Shown piece after piece: positions 36,119 to 52,530 of a stretch of 64,000 bases of DNA. The stretch lies in assembly GCF_000224145.3 (NCBI RefSeq), contig NW_004190356.2, positions 496,001 through 560,000 on the forward strand, read 5' to 3'. Each line of letters begins with the position of its first letter. Positions within the stretch are counted from its first letter, which is position 1. This DNA is from Ciona intestinalis (taxonomy: Eukaryota > Chordata > Ascidiacea > Phlebobranchia > Cionidae). A program made the translations under genes and the position numbers. The notes under the pieces were generated by a model. That model was not told where the DNA came from. It worked only from the letters and a program-made list of their open reading frames with translations, and did no database searches.

Positions 36119-36749
36119 TAATCCATAGTAATTAACGAAAACTATGAACTTTTCCTTCTTACACGTTTTTCATGGTTGAATCGCTAAAAGAGCAACGTTG
36201 TGCGAATCGATAAATAACTTTTAGTGTGTTTCAAAGTGTATTTTGAAGTGTTGCCAATTTAAATAAATTGATGGTATCGTCCAAACACCTACATTGTTTT
36301 GATATTTTGAATATTGGGCCATATATATGCCAAAGTATCTTATATTACCTTGTCCCCCCCAAAACAAATTAGTCGTCAGAAGTTTAACTGGACGCTGTAG
36401 CTTGTGTTAGCAAACTATTTCTACACAAATTACTAAAGATAAGAATGAACTTAAAAGTGTCTGTTTTGTATAAAATAACGTGTCTTGTTTTGAATAAATT
36501 TGATGACGACAATGTACGCGCAACGAACAGCAAGCAACGTATAGATGGCACACAGCAACAACAACAGCAGTTCAACGCAGTGAATCATATACCTCCAGTT
36601 AAGAAATGGTTGAAGTGTTTAATTTCTAAAAGAATCCTAAATTGCAAACGTGTCAGTTGTCTAGATGTCTATATTGTGTTGCATTTACGTTTCAAAACTT
36701 TTCTGCGATTTTAGAACTGCAGCTGAAACCAATCGTTATTATAGTTTTG

Positions 36750-36951
36750 ATATATAGTAGGATGGGGGAAGATGGGACACCTTCGGCGCATAATATCCGA
36801 ATATTCTGATCGTGTTTTAAACAGTTAACAACGGTCTATGGGAGTCTTGACCATATAGTTTTATAATTCTTTGAAAGTTCCTTGTTTACCACCACATTGG
36901 ACGAGAAAATAGAGTTAAAATGTGTCCCAACTTCCCCCACCCAACTATATT
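36750..36951 (-). mobile_element. MITE-A copy
   Basis: TATATAGTAGGATGGGGGAA ... CGGTCTATGGGAGTC ... CAACTTCCCCCACCCAACTA; near full length, about 100 bp before the SDR start codon. Confidence 0.87.
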
Positions 36952-37057
36952 TATAAAACGTAATAACAAAACTAATTTGTTTTAGACAAAACTGACAAAA
37001 AGTTTTAAAATAAACCTAATAACTTTCGTTAATCTTTGAAGCCCAACTGCCAACATC

Positions 37058-40000
37058 ATGTCTTTCGAAGGAAAAATTGTCATAGTGAGCGGTAAGTTGG
37101 TAATATATACGGTATATTTAAGTAGAAAGACAGAATATAGATACCGTGCTATGGGGTAGCATGTTTGATTATATAATTCTGTAAATATTTATGGATCGCT
37201 ATATATAGTGGGGTGTGGGAAGATGGGACACCTTTAGCACATAATATCTAAATATCCAGGTCGTGTTTTAAACAGTAAAAGAAAATGAAAACATGGACCA
37301 CACTCGTAGCCTAAATGTCGATACAATTGTATGCGTGTATTATGTTTTACATTAGCCCTGTGTATAAAATACGTAGTATATATCTATATAAAGTAGGATG
37401 GGGGGAAGTGACACATTTTTATTCCATTTTTGGGACATTTGGATATCACGTTTTACAGGATACTTGAATATTACGTTTTAAGGTGTCCCATCTAACCCCA
37501 CAGAACTATATACGTATATGTATCCCTTTTTAAAATACAATGTACAATGAACTCGACGTGCGTGGCCGCTACAGTCGTCCCTTTCAACTCTCCCCCCTAA
37601 TATATTACGAGTTTTGTATATTTAGGTGCTGCAAGTGGAATTGGAGCAGCTACAGCATTGGAGTTTGCAAAACTAAAGGCTTCTCTCGTTCTTGTTGACC
37701 GAGACAATAAAGGTTTGTTGGTAACGAAATCCAAGTGCACTGACGCAGGCTCACCTGATGTAAGTTAAAGTGCGGAGGTTTAAACACTTAGCCATATATG
37801 GCTGCAGTTATATTGTTTACCACTTCAGAATAAAATGTACCTTCATATGTCGTTCGTCTACTAATGAAATATAAATTATGTCGTAACCTAATTACAAGTT
37901 TCAATAATATAGGCTTTATTGGACTGCATCTGCAAACGCACACAACGTTAAATACACAAAGCGTACAATATATACAACGTAATTCTAAGGTACTACATTC
38001 ATACTCAATACAACAACCTTCGCATACTATTACTATAATACAGTGAAGACTGCAGCACGATAAGTCTAACACAAGAAAAGAAGGACACGCGGCGGCAAGG
38101 CAACCTCGGGCAACAATGCTTAGAGCGCGTAAGGCGCGATAATTCTACAGTGAGCAGACACGATAAACAGTTTACAACATTCTTCCCAGCCAATATAATT
38201 TTCGACGGGAGAAGAAAAGTTAGGTTACATAATCGCCATATCGAACAGGCGGCCTTCTTGCTCTGACTGGTCTCCGACTTGGGGTTTCAGGAACAGCTTC
38301 GTTCAGTTCCGTCGGAGGGCCGGGGTCGCGCACTCCTTCGGTAGTTGCTACTTCGGTTGTTGCTACTTCGTCAGTTTCGTCCATAGCGCTCTCGCCTTCG
38401 TTCGCGGGTGGGACAAACGAATTAGACTCGGTCACAGCACCCGGCAATGCGCAAGGAGCCAGAACTCCAGTCGACACTGTGGATTCCCTGCCATCCCGAT
38501 GACAAATGTACGCGAAGCTAGGGTTCGCTTCAAGGAGTTCAACTTCGTCGCAAAGTGGATCGCCTTTGCTTCTTACGAATCTACGAAGCAAAACTGAACC
38601 CGGATTAACAAGCCAACTGGGCAATGTCTTACCNNNNNNNNNNNNNNNNNNNNNNNNNNNNNNNNNNNNNNNNNNNNNNNNNNCACAACAACCTTCGGAT
38701 ACTATTATTACTATAATACAGTGAACACTGCAGCACGATAAGTCTAACACAAGGAAAGAAGGACACGCGGCGGCAAGGCAACTTCGGGCAACAATGCTTA
38801 GAGCGCGTAAGGCGCGATAAGTCTACAGTGAGCAGACACGATAAACAGTTTACAACAAATTATACGCGACATATAGGTTATAGTTAGTTTTTTAATTTCG
38901 GACTAATTTTTAGCTCGTACTGCAAACAAGATGTAACTTTTAACTATAAAATAATTATTTAGGTTTTAGAACTCGTTGTTGAATTGAGAGACCTCGAGCA
39001 AGTTAAAGGAATAGTGAAACAAACCATTTCCCACTTTGGAAAATTAAATGTGTTGTGCAACGTTGCTGGGGTGCTTAAAAGCAGAAGTCTGGAAAATGTA
39101 AATATATTTTTTAAACATATATAGTAGGTTGGGGGAAGTTGGGACACATTTTAACTTTATTTTCTCGTCCAATGTGGTAGTAAACAAAGAACTTTCGAAG
39201 AATTATAAAACTATATGCTCAAGACTCCCATATAAACCGTTGTTAACTGTTTAAAACACGATCAGGTTATTCGGATATTATGCGCCGAAGATGACCCATC
39301 TTCCCCCATCCTACTATATATATATATAGGAAAAAACAAAATAAATTGCTTTTCGCCTGTATTATTAAACCACAATGCGACATATGATATCCTATGTTTT
39401 ATAATAAACAGGAAACACCTGAAAGATATTCGGAGCTATTTGACATCAATACACGACATGTGTTCTTCCTCACACAAGCTGCCATGCCTTATTTGGAATC
39501 CAGTAAAGGTTGGAAAAATAATAGGAATTAATACTACACCTACAGCCTATTTTTTTATAAATAAAAAATAAAAGTATGTGTAGGTTGGGGAAAGACGGGA
39601 CACCTTATCATTCTATTTCTTGTCACATTTGGTAGTAAACAGAGAAAATTTAATTTTTTATTAAACCGTATCCTCACGACTTCCATTGACCGTTGTTAAT
39701 TGTTTAAAACACGATCAGGATATTTAGATATTCTATGTGCTAAAGGTGTCCCATCTTCCTCCACCCTACTATAATTTTTTTTATAAATAAATTACCACAT
39801 ATCCACCAGGTTGCATCGTAAACGTTTCCAGCATTAACTCAACTGGACAATTTCCGCGATCACTCGCTTACAGCATGACAAAGTCAGCTATTGACCAACT
39901 GACCAAGACATTGGCTATAGGTTTGGAAATAAATATTCTTTGTTTACATGTCAGGTTTAGAACTTACGTATTCAGCGACTACCAAATTGTCGCTATACCC

Positions 40001-40883
40001 CCCCCTGTTTAACCCTGGTAACTTTTTTTCTTAATGTTTGTTATTGTAATCGTTATTTGTTGTTGTAAAACGCTACTGAGCTACTCTGGTGTGTTATGTT
40101 AAGATTTCAACACTAATCAATATATTTTATACAGAGTACGCTCCCAGGGGCGTGAGAGTCAACGCAGTCAAGTAAGTTGTTTCATATTTGCCTGCTTTTA
40201 ACGCTTAACAAAATATGTGCAATCGCGTAGACACTAAATAGCTATGCATCCTATTTGATTGTCTTTCATTGCGTACAAATTTTCATGTCGACACTTTATC
40301 TGCACTGTTTATAATAACTTGTGTAAGCTGTGCCAATTAATTAAAAAAATACAAAATAAACATTTCTCACCGCAGAAATATATGTCGAATTTTCCTACAA
40401 ATCAAGTTGAAATCAAAATTTGATCCAGATCAGCCTGTTTTTAATGCTAAAAAAATCGCCAATACTGTGCGAAATTTTGACGCAAACTTGATTTTAAAAA
40501 TTGCGTTCAATACTTAACTCAAAACATTTTTTGTCAAAATTTGGTGTTGATTAAATTTTATTGAAATTTGATTAAAGTTTTTTACAGTGTAGCAGCAATT
40601 GATTTTTTAAAAAGTTTCAGTGTTAAACATAACCCTTTATAATTATCCGCATTTCAGCCCAGGGGAGACAAGCACAAATCTTCTTCTTAACAATTACAAC
40701 CAGGATCCGAACAAAGTTAAGGAGCATTACAACAAATGCAACGACCAGCTACCAATGAAATCTGTGTGTATGCCAGAGGATATTGCAAACGCTATCGTAT
40801 TTTTGTCATCTGTGAAAGCTCGCATGATTACTGGTCAATGTTTAAAAGTAGATGGTGCGGAAAGCATGTGCAATAACAATTAA
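37058..40883 (+). CDS. Short-chain dehydrogenase/reductase (classical SDR)
   Basis: Exons 37058-37091, 37626-37759, 38963-39097, 39412-39508, 39810-39920, 40135-40171 and 40658-40883 join in frame to 257 aa, the usual length for a classical SDR. Rossmann fold cofactor motif SGAASGIG (residues 11-18) across the first junction; CNVAG at 88-92 stands for the usual NNAG; catalytic Ser in NVSSI (140-141) and Y154-x3-K158 (YSMTK). The C-terminal part PGETSTNLL ... MPEDIANAIVFLSS ... GQCLKVDGA is typical. An Asp near 37 (VLVDRD) suggests NAD(H) rather than NADP(H), which is inference. It would oxidise or reduce an alcohol/carbonyl on a small substrate; the substrate cannot be told. Introns hold MITE-A copies and an LTR element. 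Confidence 0.9.
37199..37280 (-). mobile_element. MITE-A fragment (SDR intron 1)
   Basis: GATGGGACACCTTTAGCACA followed by TAATATCTAAATATCC, then the sequence leaves the family. Confidence 0.7.
37386..37514 (+). mobile_element. Internally deleted MITE-A copy (SDR intron 1)
   Basis: Both termini (AAAGTAGGATGGGGGGAAG and GGTGTCCCATCTAACCCCAC) are present but only about 130 bp remain. Confidence 0.7.
37814..38857 (-). mobile_element. Ty3/gypsy-like LTR retroelement, interrupted by assembly gap
   Basis: Lies antisense in SDR intron 2. Parts: one LTR at 37814-38179 (about 366 bp, TG...CA type), a purine-rich tract beside it, the C-terminal end of a pol-type polyprotein at 38220-38633, then the gap, then the inner end of the second LTR at 38684-38857. 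The LTRs appear about 96-97 percent identical over the shared 170 bp, so the insertion looks young. Most of the interior is absent from the assembly, so whether it is whole cannot be judged. No clean target duplication was seen. Confidence 0.75.
38634..38683. other. Assembly gap (50 N)
   Basis: Fifty Ns, a placeholder length, inside the LTR element; the true missing length is unknown and could be several kilobases. Confidence 0.95.
39116..39327 (+). mobile_element. MITE-A copy (SDR intron 3)
   Basis: Near full length: TATATAGTAGGTTGGGGGAA ... ATCTTCCCCCATCCTACTAT; begins about 20 bp after the exon 3 donor. Confidence 0.87.
39578..39773 (+). mobile_element. MITE-A copy (SDR intron 4)
   Basis: GTAGGTTGGGGAAAGACGGG ... 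GTAAACAGAGAAAATT ... GGTGTCCCATCTTCCTCCAC. Confidence 0.87.
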
Positions 40884-42530
40884 TAAAAACATCATCAAAC
40901 TGTACTTTGTTTAGCAAACATTATAAGTTTTATAATTTCCCCAGCGGTCTCATTAAGTTTTTTAAATATTAACAAAATTGACTGTTTAGCTATTTTATTT
41001 AAGTTATGAAAAAAATAAAGGAACTAAAAGACGAGACATACCAACGAAAAATGAATTTTTATATATTTTATATATAGTTCAAAATTTATATATAGTTCAA
41101 ATGTAATCTAAACTGACCACTAAAGTTTCAAAAACGAAACAGCTTTTGAAAACATCGCGTAATAAAAACCGACCAAAGTAAAAAAAATCGGGCGTTGGAC
41201 AATGCCTAGGATTTCCCATATAGGAAAAAAAACACTAAATTCGACCCTTCCGAGTTTCTAAACTACTTAAAAAAAGGTGAAAACAATTTTCGATTTGGTG
41301 TTATAAATGTGTTTTTTTGTGAATAAAAAAATCAATTTAAGACTTGAATATATTTTAAATTTTGATTGAACCTGTAACTAGATTATGCTGATTCCACATT
41401 AGAGGGTCTTGACAACAGCTTTTGTGGTTATCTAATGCGTATAGGTTACTGAAGAAAATTGTGGAGCGTTTTTAAAACGTTGCAGTTAAAGAAATTCCTA
41501 TTATACTAGGAACAAATATATATATTAGAATATGAAGTATATTTATTAAATTACGAGCCTTTCAAATTTTGGTAATAAATACCTTCAAAACTACAAACTG
41601 GGGTAAAGTGGGACACCTAATTTAAATTTTTTTATTCTAGAAAGCCCGTTAAAGGTGGCTGTACACAGTATCCGACATGCGAATTTGCTTGCGAAGTCGT
41701 ATGCAAACCCATTACCGAGTTCCGCATGCGGCAGCGAAACCCGGACAAAACAGACAAAACGGGCGAATTCCGGATACTATGTACAGCCACCTTAACGATG
41801 ATTTTTTCAACCTAGATTCGCACAGCTATTAAAGAAACACAATTGTCAACAACTATACACAAACAACAACCTTTCAAATAGTAAAACCTGCAACCGCGAA
41901 CAATAATACTTTCGTGTAATAACATATGTAAAGTACAAATGAAAATTTGATCATAATATTGATTTTTTAGTTTTAGTTTACTTTTTGCAAGTCAAAATCC
42001 CATCGTTTGTTACCACACTTTAACCCTAAAACTAATCTGTCGGAGTTTAAAACTGGAGTTTAAAAAAGTGCGATTTTAACTAATGTTGTGTTATATTGCG
42101 TTTTATATCAAAGTCGAAAATATACTTCACGCTTGGAAGAGCAACTATAATATATAGTTTTAAATACCTTTGACAACCAGAATGAATGACCGTGAGTCGT
42201 TTTGTTAAGCCAACTATTGCTTTCAATTATATTAAGGTTTCGATATTTTTAAAAGTGGTTTAGCAATTAGTTTTCCAACAAAATAGTTCCAGTCAGTTGT
42301 AGTGCCAACAGTCTCTAACAGCCGAGGAGTGAGTATACTCACGCAACCTTTGCAGCAGTTGTCACCTCCAGGTCACACCAAGGCAAAAGGTTAACACATG
42401 GCCATTCGTAGCGGTATATTAAGACCAGTCCGCGGTTCATTCAATCACAAACCGTTTTGTAGCAGCTAAGCAGTATTCAAACAAAAGCTCAAAATTCCAA
42501 TAAATATATAAAACACTTTATTAAAAATCT
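40884..42530. other. Spacer between SDR and SERCA copy 1
   Basis: AT-rich. About 41030-41330 resembles half of the foldback element at 48130-48620 (ACATACCAACRAAAAAT, AAAGTTTCAAAA). A small foldback MITE lies at 41649-41795. The last 200 bp should contain the SERCA copy 1 promoter; TAAATATATAAAAC at about 42501 is a possible TATA region. Confidence 0.55.
41649..41795. mobile_element. Small foldback MITE, 147 bp
   Basis: AAGGTGGCTGTACACAGTAT at the left is mirrored by ATACTATGTACAGCCACCTT at the right, with one mismatch. Inner sequence is GC-richer than its surroundings (GCATGCGGCAGCGAAACCC). Confidence 0.85.
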
Positions 42531-42594
42531 AAGGCATTAGGTTTTATTCAATAGATCGGGTTGTCAGTTGTACTTGAAATTAGTCCTTTACATC

Positions 42595-47357
<4,763 letters not shown>

Positions 47358-47679
47358 ATGTTGCCTCTGATTCCTGCATCAAATTCTACAGAATACCTAA
47401 ACTCTAGAAAATTTATAATTCATCTCATGCCAATGTCTATGTGCGTTGTGCACAACCACATATGTTAGAACCAATTATTTATTTGTTTGTTGAACAAAAC
47501 ACGCCGTCACCACACAACTTAAACCATGACTTATCTTGATTTCAATAAATTATGATTTTATGTCGGTAAAACTGTGCTTTTTGGTAATTGCTTAAAGAAA
47601 TAAACTCTAAAGTCCAAATATTTACCTGTTTATTATTTATACTCAGCTAGGGATATTTTTAGTCAAACGCTTAACACGG

Positions 47680-47778
47680 AGGAATGTAATACTTGCAACT
47701 TCTACTAGGAAGTCTACTAGGAAGTTGCAAGTATTACATTCCACTAGGAAGTTGCAAGTATTACATTCCTCCGTGTGA
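47680..47778. repeat. Compound inverted and direct repeat
   Basis: AGGAATGTAATACTTGCAAC reads forward once and then twice in inverse (GTTGCAAGTATTACATTCC), separated by TACTAGGAAG-type links, so the segment can fold in two alternative hairpins. Confidence 0.8.
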
Positions 47779-48129
47779 TCTGTTTCAGACAAGCTAATAA
47801 ACTTTTAAAATGCATATTATCTTTGATATAGCCAATGTCTGTTAAAAATAACACTAAAATAATTACTTTTGTAAATACGATTACGTAGATCATAAAAATA
47901 ACAATAACACAAACATGTGTATATTTGTAAAGATGATGAATTTACATAAAAAAAATTAGTCACGTAAATATAAATGCAAAGAAATCTAAAATGTAAATAA
48001 AAAAAATCTTTTGTTTATACAATAGTTCATATTAAATGCAGAGTTAGTGTGCCTAAATCCAAGGATATAATAAATATTTTAAGTTTGTTCTGGTGGTCGC
48101 GAATCTCTTTAAACCCAGATTGCAATCAA

Positions 48130-48620
48130 CCTTTAGTTCTGTGGGGTAAAGCGGGACACTTTAAAGAGGCATACCAACAAAAAATTAAAAAATTGTGTAT
48201 TTATTGAATGCTCAAATGTGATTTACCATCAAAGTTTCAAAATACAAAACAGCGTTTGGAAAAAATGAGTTTCAAACCGCAAATTCGACCGCTTGATTGA
48301 AATAAAATGGCTACAGCGCAATGCATTGGATTTTCAATTTTATTTATTCCCCCCAAAAAACATTTATTATACCAAATCCAAAATAAAATTTGATTTTCTT
48401 TAGTAGTTGAAAAACTAAAAACGGTCTAAGTTCAGTGCATTTTTTTCTTATGGGAGGTCCCATGCAATAATTGTCGAAACATGCAACCGATTATTTTTAC
48501 TCCAGCAATCTTTTTTTAAAGCTGTATTGTTTTAGGAAACTTTAATGGTACCTATAGGCCACCTTTGAGCATCTCTATCAATATGCAATTTTTCATTTTT
48601 TGAAGGTATGCCCCTTCAAG
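48130..48620. mobile_element. Foldback element, about 480 bp
   Basis: Left GAGGCATACCAACAAAAAAT ... GCTCAAATGTGATTTACC; right, in inverse, matches GTGGCCTATAGGTACC ... GGGGCATACCTTCAAAAAAT. Half copies appear near 860-970 and 41030-41330. The left margin carries a GTGGGGTAAAGCGGGACACT end. Confidence 0.6.
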
Positions 48621-48770
48621 CACATAATATCCACATTATATAATCTTTTAATTATTTAGCAATGATGGTAAGAGGTCGTGAAGATACGTTTTTATAATTC
48701 TTTAAATGTTCTTTGTTTACCATCAAAAGGACGAAAAAATAAAATGAAAAGGCGTCCCATCTTCCTGGTT
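48606..48770 (-). mobile_element. MITE-A copy, left end truncated
   Basis: CAAGCACATAATATCCACAT ... AATGTTCTTTGTTTACCATC ... GGCGTCCCATCTTCC. Confidence 0.75.
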
Positions 48771-48800
48771 TAAGAATCCCATATCACACTTGTTTAACAT

Positions 48801-48858
48801 ATTGCAATCCATTCAACAACCCTCAGAGTTGATCAAGCCATCCTTACAGGTCGGTTTT
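48801..48858 (+). pseudogene. Stray SERCA exon 6 fragment
   Basis: ATTGCAATCCATTCAACAAC and the following CCATCCTTACAGGTCGGTTT match the 3' two thirds of SERCA exon 6 plus its donor (43426-43482), with one visible difference (GTTGATCAAG against GTTGACCAAG). No neighbouring SERCA exons are present, so it is a partial duplicate. Confidence 0.85.
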
Positions 48859-49403
48859 AACAAATTTATGTGTTTTAATATATTTTTTTAATCGTCTGTT
48901 AATAAGTGACGATAGTTCTAATTTGTAGAATCACACGAAACCATTTCATTATTTATTTTTGAAAATATTGGACCATTTAAGGGCCCGTCTTACTCCTACC
49001 CTAATGAACACACGGCCTAGGATTACACAACTGCTCAGAAAAAAAGAGTCCCATTGAGGCAAACAATGCCCATTATAATGCATTGTTTGGCTATGTCTTA
49101 CGGACTTACAATCCCACTTTATTATATGTGTATTTAAATTCGTTTTATTTTAAGTGTTTAATCTTCCGCTCTTTGGTAGTGTTTTGTTTGCTTCATTTAA
49201 TTATTCTAATACTATATTTTATTAACAGGCCTCTGTGCGCGTTGTTGAAAAACTGTTACTTTTGTTGAATGAATGAAAACTGTTGTGTTGGGTGCGCTGA
49301 TGCTGAGTCGTGTGGATGTGTGTCTGGTGGGCACCTTGTTAATTATAAGACCGCAATTCAGTGGAACTCACAATATTCAAGTTAGTTGTGGTCACGCTAT
49401 TAA

Positions 49404-49603
49404 AATACAGTAGATGGGGGAAGATGGGACACTTTTTACCTCTATTTTCTCGTCCCATTTAGTAGTAAACAAAGAACATTTAAAGAAATATGAAACTATG
49501 TTTTTAGGACTCTCATGGACCGTTGTTAATTGTTTAAAACACGATCAGGATATTTGGATATTATGTGCTAAAGGTATCCCATCTTTCCCCACCCTACTAT
49601 ATG
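49404..49603 (+). mobile_element. MITE-A copy
   Basis: Full length: CAGTAGATGGGGGAAGATGG ... GGTATCCCATCTTTCCCCAC. Confidence 0.88.
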
Positions 49604-49660
49604 TTAAGCCGGTTTGCCCATTAACGTGTTCGCGTATACGGTTCCAGTAATCTGAATGTG

Positions 49661-49785
49661 AATGAATTAATGAATGTAACTTACTTTATCCTTACGTGGC
49701 CGGAAAACGACAGTCGTTATCACACGGGTTTAGCACCTCGTGCCAGCTTACGAGTTATGTATGTTACTTTGTGGGTGATTCTATA
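49661..49785 (-). mobile_element. SINE tail half
   Basis: TGAATGTAACTTACTTTATC, GTGGCCGGAAAACGACAGTC and TGTTACTTTGTGGGTGATT are present; the central domain and tRNA head are missing. Confidence 0.75.
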
Positions 49786-49917
49786 CTTCGAACTTTAAAT
49801 GTAGTTGTTCTTATCTGGGCGATAAGATTAATATTCATTTCCGGAACGTGAAAATATACTTTTAAATGTCGGTCCAACATAATAATTATATTTTTGTGTT
49901 TGAAAATGTAATTATTA

Positions 49918-50106
49918 AGTAGCGTGATGGAAGACATTTAGGACATAGTATCCAAATATCCTGATCGTGTTTTAAACAATTAACAACGGTCTATGCTGGG
50001 AGTCGTATGGATACGGTTTTATAATTCTTCAAATGTTCTTTGCTTAATTCCAAACGAGACGAGACAATAGAATGAAAGTTGTCCCATCTCCCCCCACCCT
50101 ACTGTT
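49918..50106 (-). mobile_element. MITE-A copy
   Basis: CATAGTATCCAAATATCCTG ... AATTCTTCAAATGTTCTTTG ... TCCCATCTCCCCCCACCCTA. Confidence 0.82.
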
Positions 50107-50360
50107 AGGTATTAAACATACTTTTTCGCTCGCAGGGCGATATTTGTTCAGACGCATATTCCCCTGTACCGTTGCAGATGTTGCCCAATATACCAACTTC
50201 CTCGTGAGATAAATCATCTCAATCATTCATCCAGCTGCTGAAATATTTATTAGTGTTAGGTCTACTTATTGTAAAACGTAAAGAAAAATAACGCATGTTT
50301 AGTGGTAGACAACCTATATGTGACAAAATCAACTATATCATCACAATTTATACGCATTAT

Positions 50361-50519
50361 TATAGTAGGTAGGAAGAAGATGGGACACCTTTTCATTCAA
50401 TATTGTCGTGCCAAAACCGTATCCTCACGACTACCGCAAGCCTGTGTTTATTGTTTAAAACACGATTAAGGATATCTGGATATTATGTGCTAAAGATGTC
50501 CCAACTTCCATCACCCTAT
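50361..50519 (+). mobile_element. MITE-A copy with internal deletion
   Basis: ATAGTAGGTAGGAAGAAGAT ... AACCGTATCCTCACGACTAC ... TATGTGCTAAAGATGTCCCA. Confidence 0.8.
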
Positions 50520-50979
50520 ACCCCATTAGAAGCTATACTCTTTACAAACTTTTATAACAGAATAAATAACTAGTTTATGCAAAATGACAAAGGCATTTAA
50601 ATAATATGAGTATTTACCCTAAACGGGTTACTTTTTGATTGTGACTTTTGTAATATTAAAAATAAAAGTTTAAAGTTCCAAAAAAACTGGAGAGGCACAC
50701 ACGGTACATCGGAATGACTTGGCAGTTTTCGCTTTTCTTGAACAAATATTTGACTAATCAGTTGGTCGTTAGGCAATGTACGTTCGCGACATTTTATTGT
50801 GGTGGAATCAAACACACAGAAGGGTGTAATTACAGCTTTAGTCTACTCAATGTATTACTGCAGAGAGAATTTAGTACCATTTTATAAAATAACGTTTATC
50901 TTATGAATAAGCGGTGTTTTTTTTAAAGGACAGTAACTAAAATACAATTCTTGGCAGATAAAATCAGTTAAGGTTTAAA

Positions 50980-52530
50980 ATGGTTATTACACTTTATCAT
51001 GCTAAAATCAGTCCGCCAAGCAGAGGCGTTCTGATGACCATCAGAGCACTGGGACTTAATTGTGAAATTAAAGAAATTTCCCTTTTTACTGGCGAGCAGT
51101 ATGGAGACGAATACAAAAAAATCAATCCGAGGTCGAAAGTTCCAGCGCTGGTAGATGGTGATATTACTGTGTGTGAAAGGTTTGTTCCTTAAAACGTCTC
51201 TGTTGCCGTTTGTTGCTTTGTTATAATTAAACATTGTTTTAACGTGTGACTTCTCAATTAATATTAATTCTAAACCATCTTATATTTTGTAATCTGCAGT
51301 CGCGCCATTGCTTGTTACTTGTGCAACAAATATGCGAAAGGTGACAAGGCTTCATTATATCCAAGCGATGCTAATGCGAGGGCAATTGTTGACATGCAAC
51401 TTTATGCTGGTGAATGGGCGGCACAAAATTACTTGACATACCTCGTAAGTGAAGCATAATTGTGTATTGCATTTGTCGTTTTAGTGATTTAATTATTATC
51501 TCGTAACTTGGCAAGTCGATTTGTTATAACATAGAGATTTTCTATAATGGTCCTTTAATCCGCAATATTTTCCGTTGGGAGCAAATATGTAAACTAGAAA
51601 GCATATAAACCATACATAAGGATTCGATGCTCGATTTTGCGTGCATGTTGTTTAGAAATACTCTTAACAGCCAATGCTCCAACGCAGGCGGTCAACCACA
51701 TATGTAATAACTAGTAAATGGGTAACTTATAGTATATAGTTCCATTTGCAAATGTTTAATATAAGTAAAAAACACAGAATCCCGCCGGAGTTTTCAGAAG
51801 AGGGGAAAAACCAAAATATGAAACAGAGCCACAAGTAAAAGATTCTCTGACGTATACAGAAAATCTTTTGAAAAAACACAAGTTTATTGCTGGCGACAAT
51901 CTTACTATTGCAGGTATGACAACCTATATGTTTCAAACAAGTGTGAGATGGGTTTCTAAAACCTGAGCTTTCGAGACTAGGAGTTAATTAACATAAAACA
52001 ATTATATAGTAGAATGGGGAGCATGGGACGCATTTTTATTCTTTTTTTTCTATTTGGTAGTAAAAAAAAATCAAAGTGTTTTAAAGCCTTTGATAATTGT
52101 TTAAAACACGATCAATATACTTGGATATTATGTGCTCATAAGATCCCGTATCGCCCCACATATGTCTCGAATTACCCCACAGTATATGTTGATTGCACTC
52201 TAGGTTTAAAAAACTCAAAACTACCACAACAACTTTCAAAATTAAACTATTTATTGAATCCTTGGATTTAAGCACACTAACTCTGCATTTCATATGAAGC
52301 ATTATATCAACAATGATATTTTTATTTGCATTTTAGATTTCTTTTCGTTTACGGACGTTTTATTTTTGGATCTGGTGAATTTTTCCCTTGATGATTTCCC
52401 TCTCGTTAAAGCCTGGATGCAAAATATTAAAAGTTTATTATACACCAGCGAAGTTAACGACGAGGGGTTAAAACTCGGAAAAGATGGTTTTGAAGCGAAA
52501 TTGAACCCACCAAAAGAAACTGGGTTTTAA
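50980..52530 (+). CDS. Glutathione S-transferase (delta/epsilon/theta-like)
   Basis: Exons 50980-51179, 51300-51444, 51778-51913 and 52337-52530 join in frame to 224 aa, the length of a cytosolic GST. The N-terminal thioredoxin-like half shows YHAKISPPSRGV at 6-17 (a Ser there is the likely catalytic residue, as in delta, epsilon and theta classes), the cis-proline in SKVPALVDGD (P55), and E66-S67 of ESRAI, which bind glutathione. The helical C-terminal half carries FIAGDNLTIAD, the conserved GST N-capping region. It would conjugate glutathione to electrophiles in the cytosol. It lies alone on the + strand between the two SERCA arms and is not itself duplicated. Class assignment by eye is uncertain. 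Confidence 0.9.
52003..52170 (+). mobile_element. MITE-A copy in GST intron 3
   Basis: TATATAGTAGAATGGGGAGC ... GATAATTGTTTAAAACACGA ... TTATGTGCTCATAAGATCCC; diverged, with part of the interior lost. Confidence 0.75.

Larger units (their letters stand above)
34636..37057. other. Repeat-rich spacer upstream of the SDR gene
   Basis: Made largely of three MITE-A copies and a SINE, with AT-rich DNA between. No gene recognised. The open frames near 34636-34869 and 36445-36714 show no family signature. Confidence 0.6.
47650..50979. other. Spacer between SERCA copy 1 and the GST gene
   Basis: Contains a three-part inverted/direct repeat at about 47680-47778, a foldback element, four MITE-A copies, a SINE half and a stray SERCA exon fragment. 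No protein gene recognised. Confidence 0.6.

Noticed and set aside
36445-36714. Frame with a run of glutamines (CAA/CAG repeat)
   Set aside because: The repeat is only about eight codons, sits in repeat-rich spacer and shows no domain.
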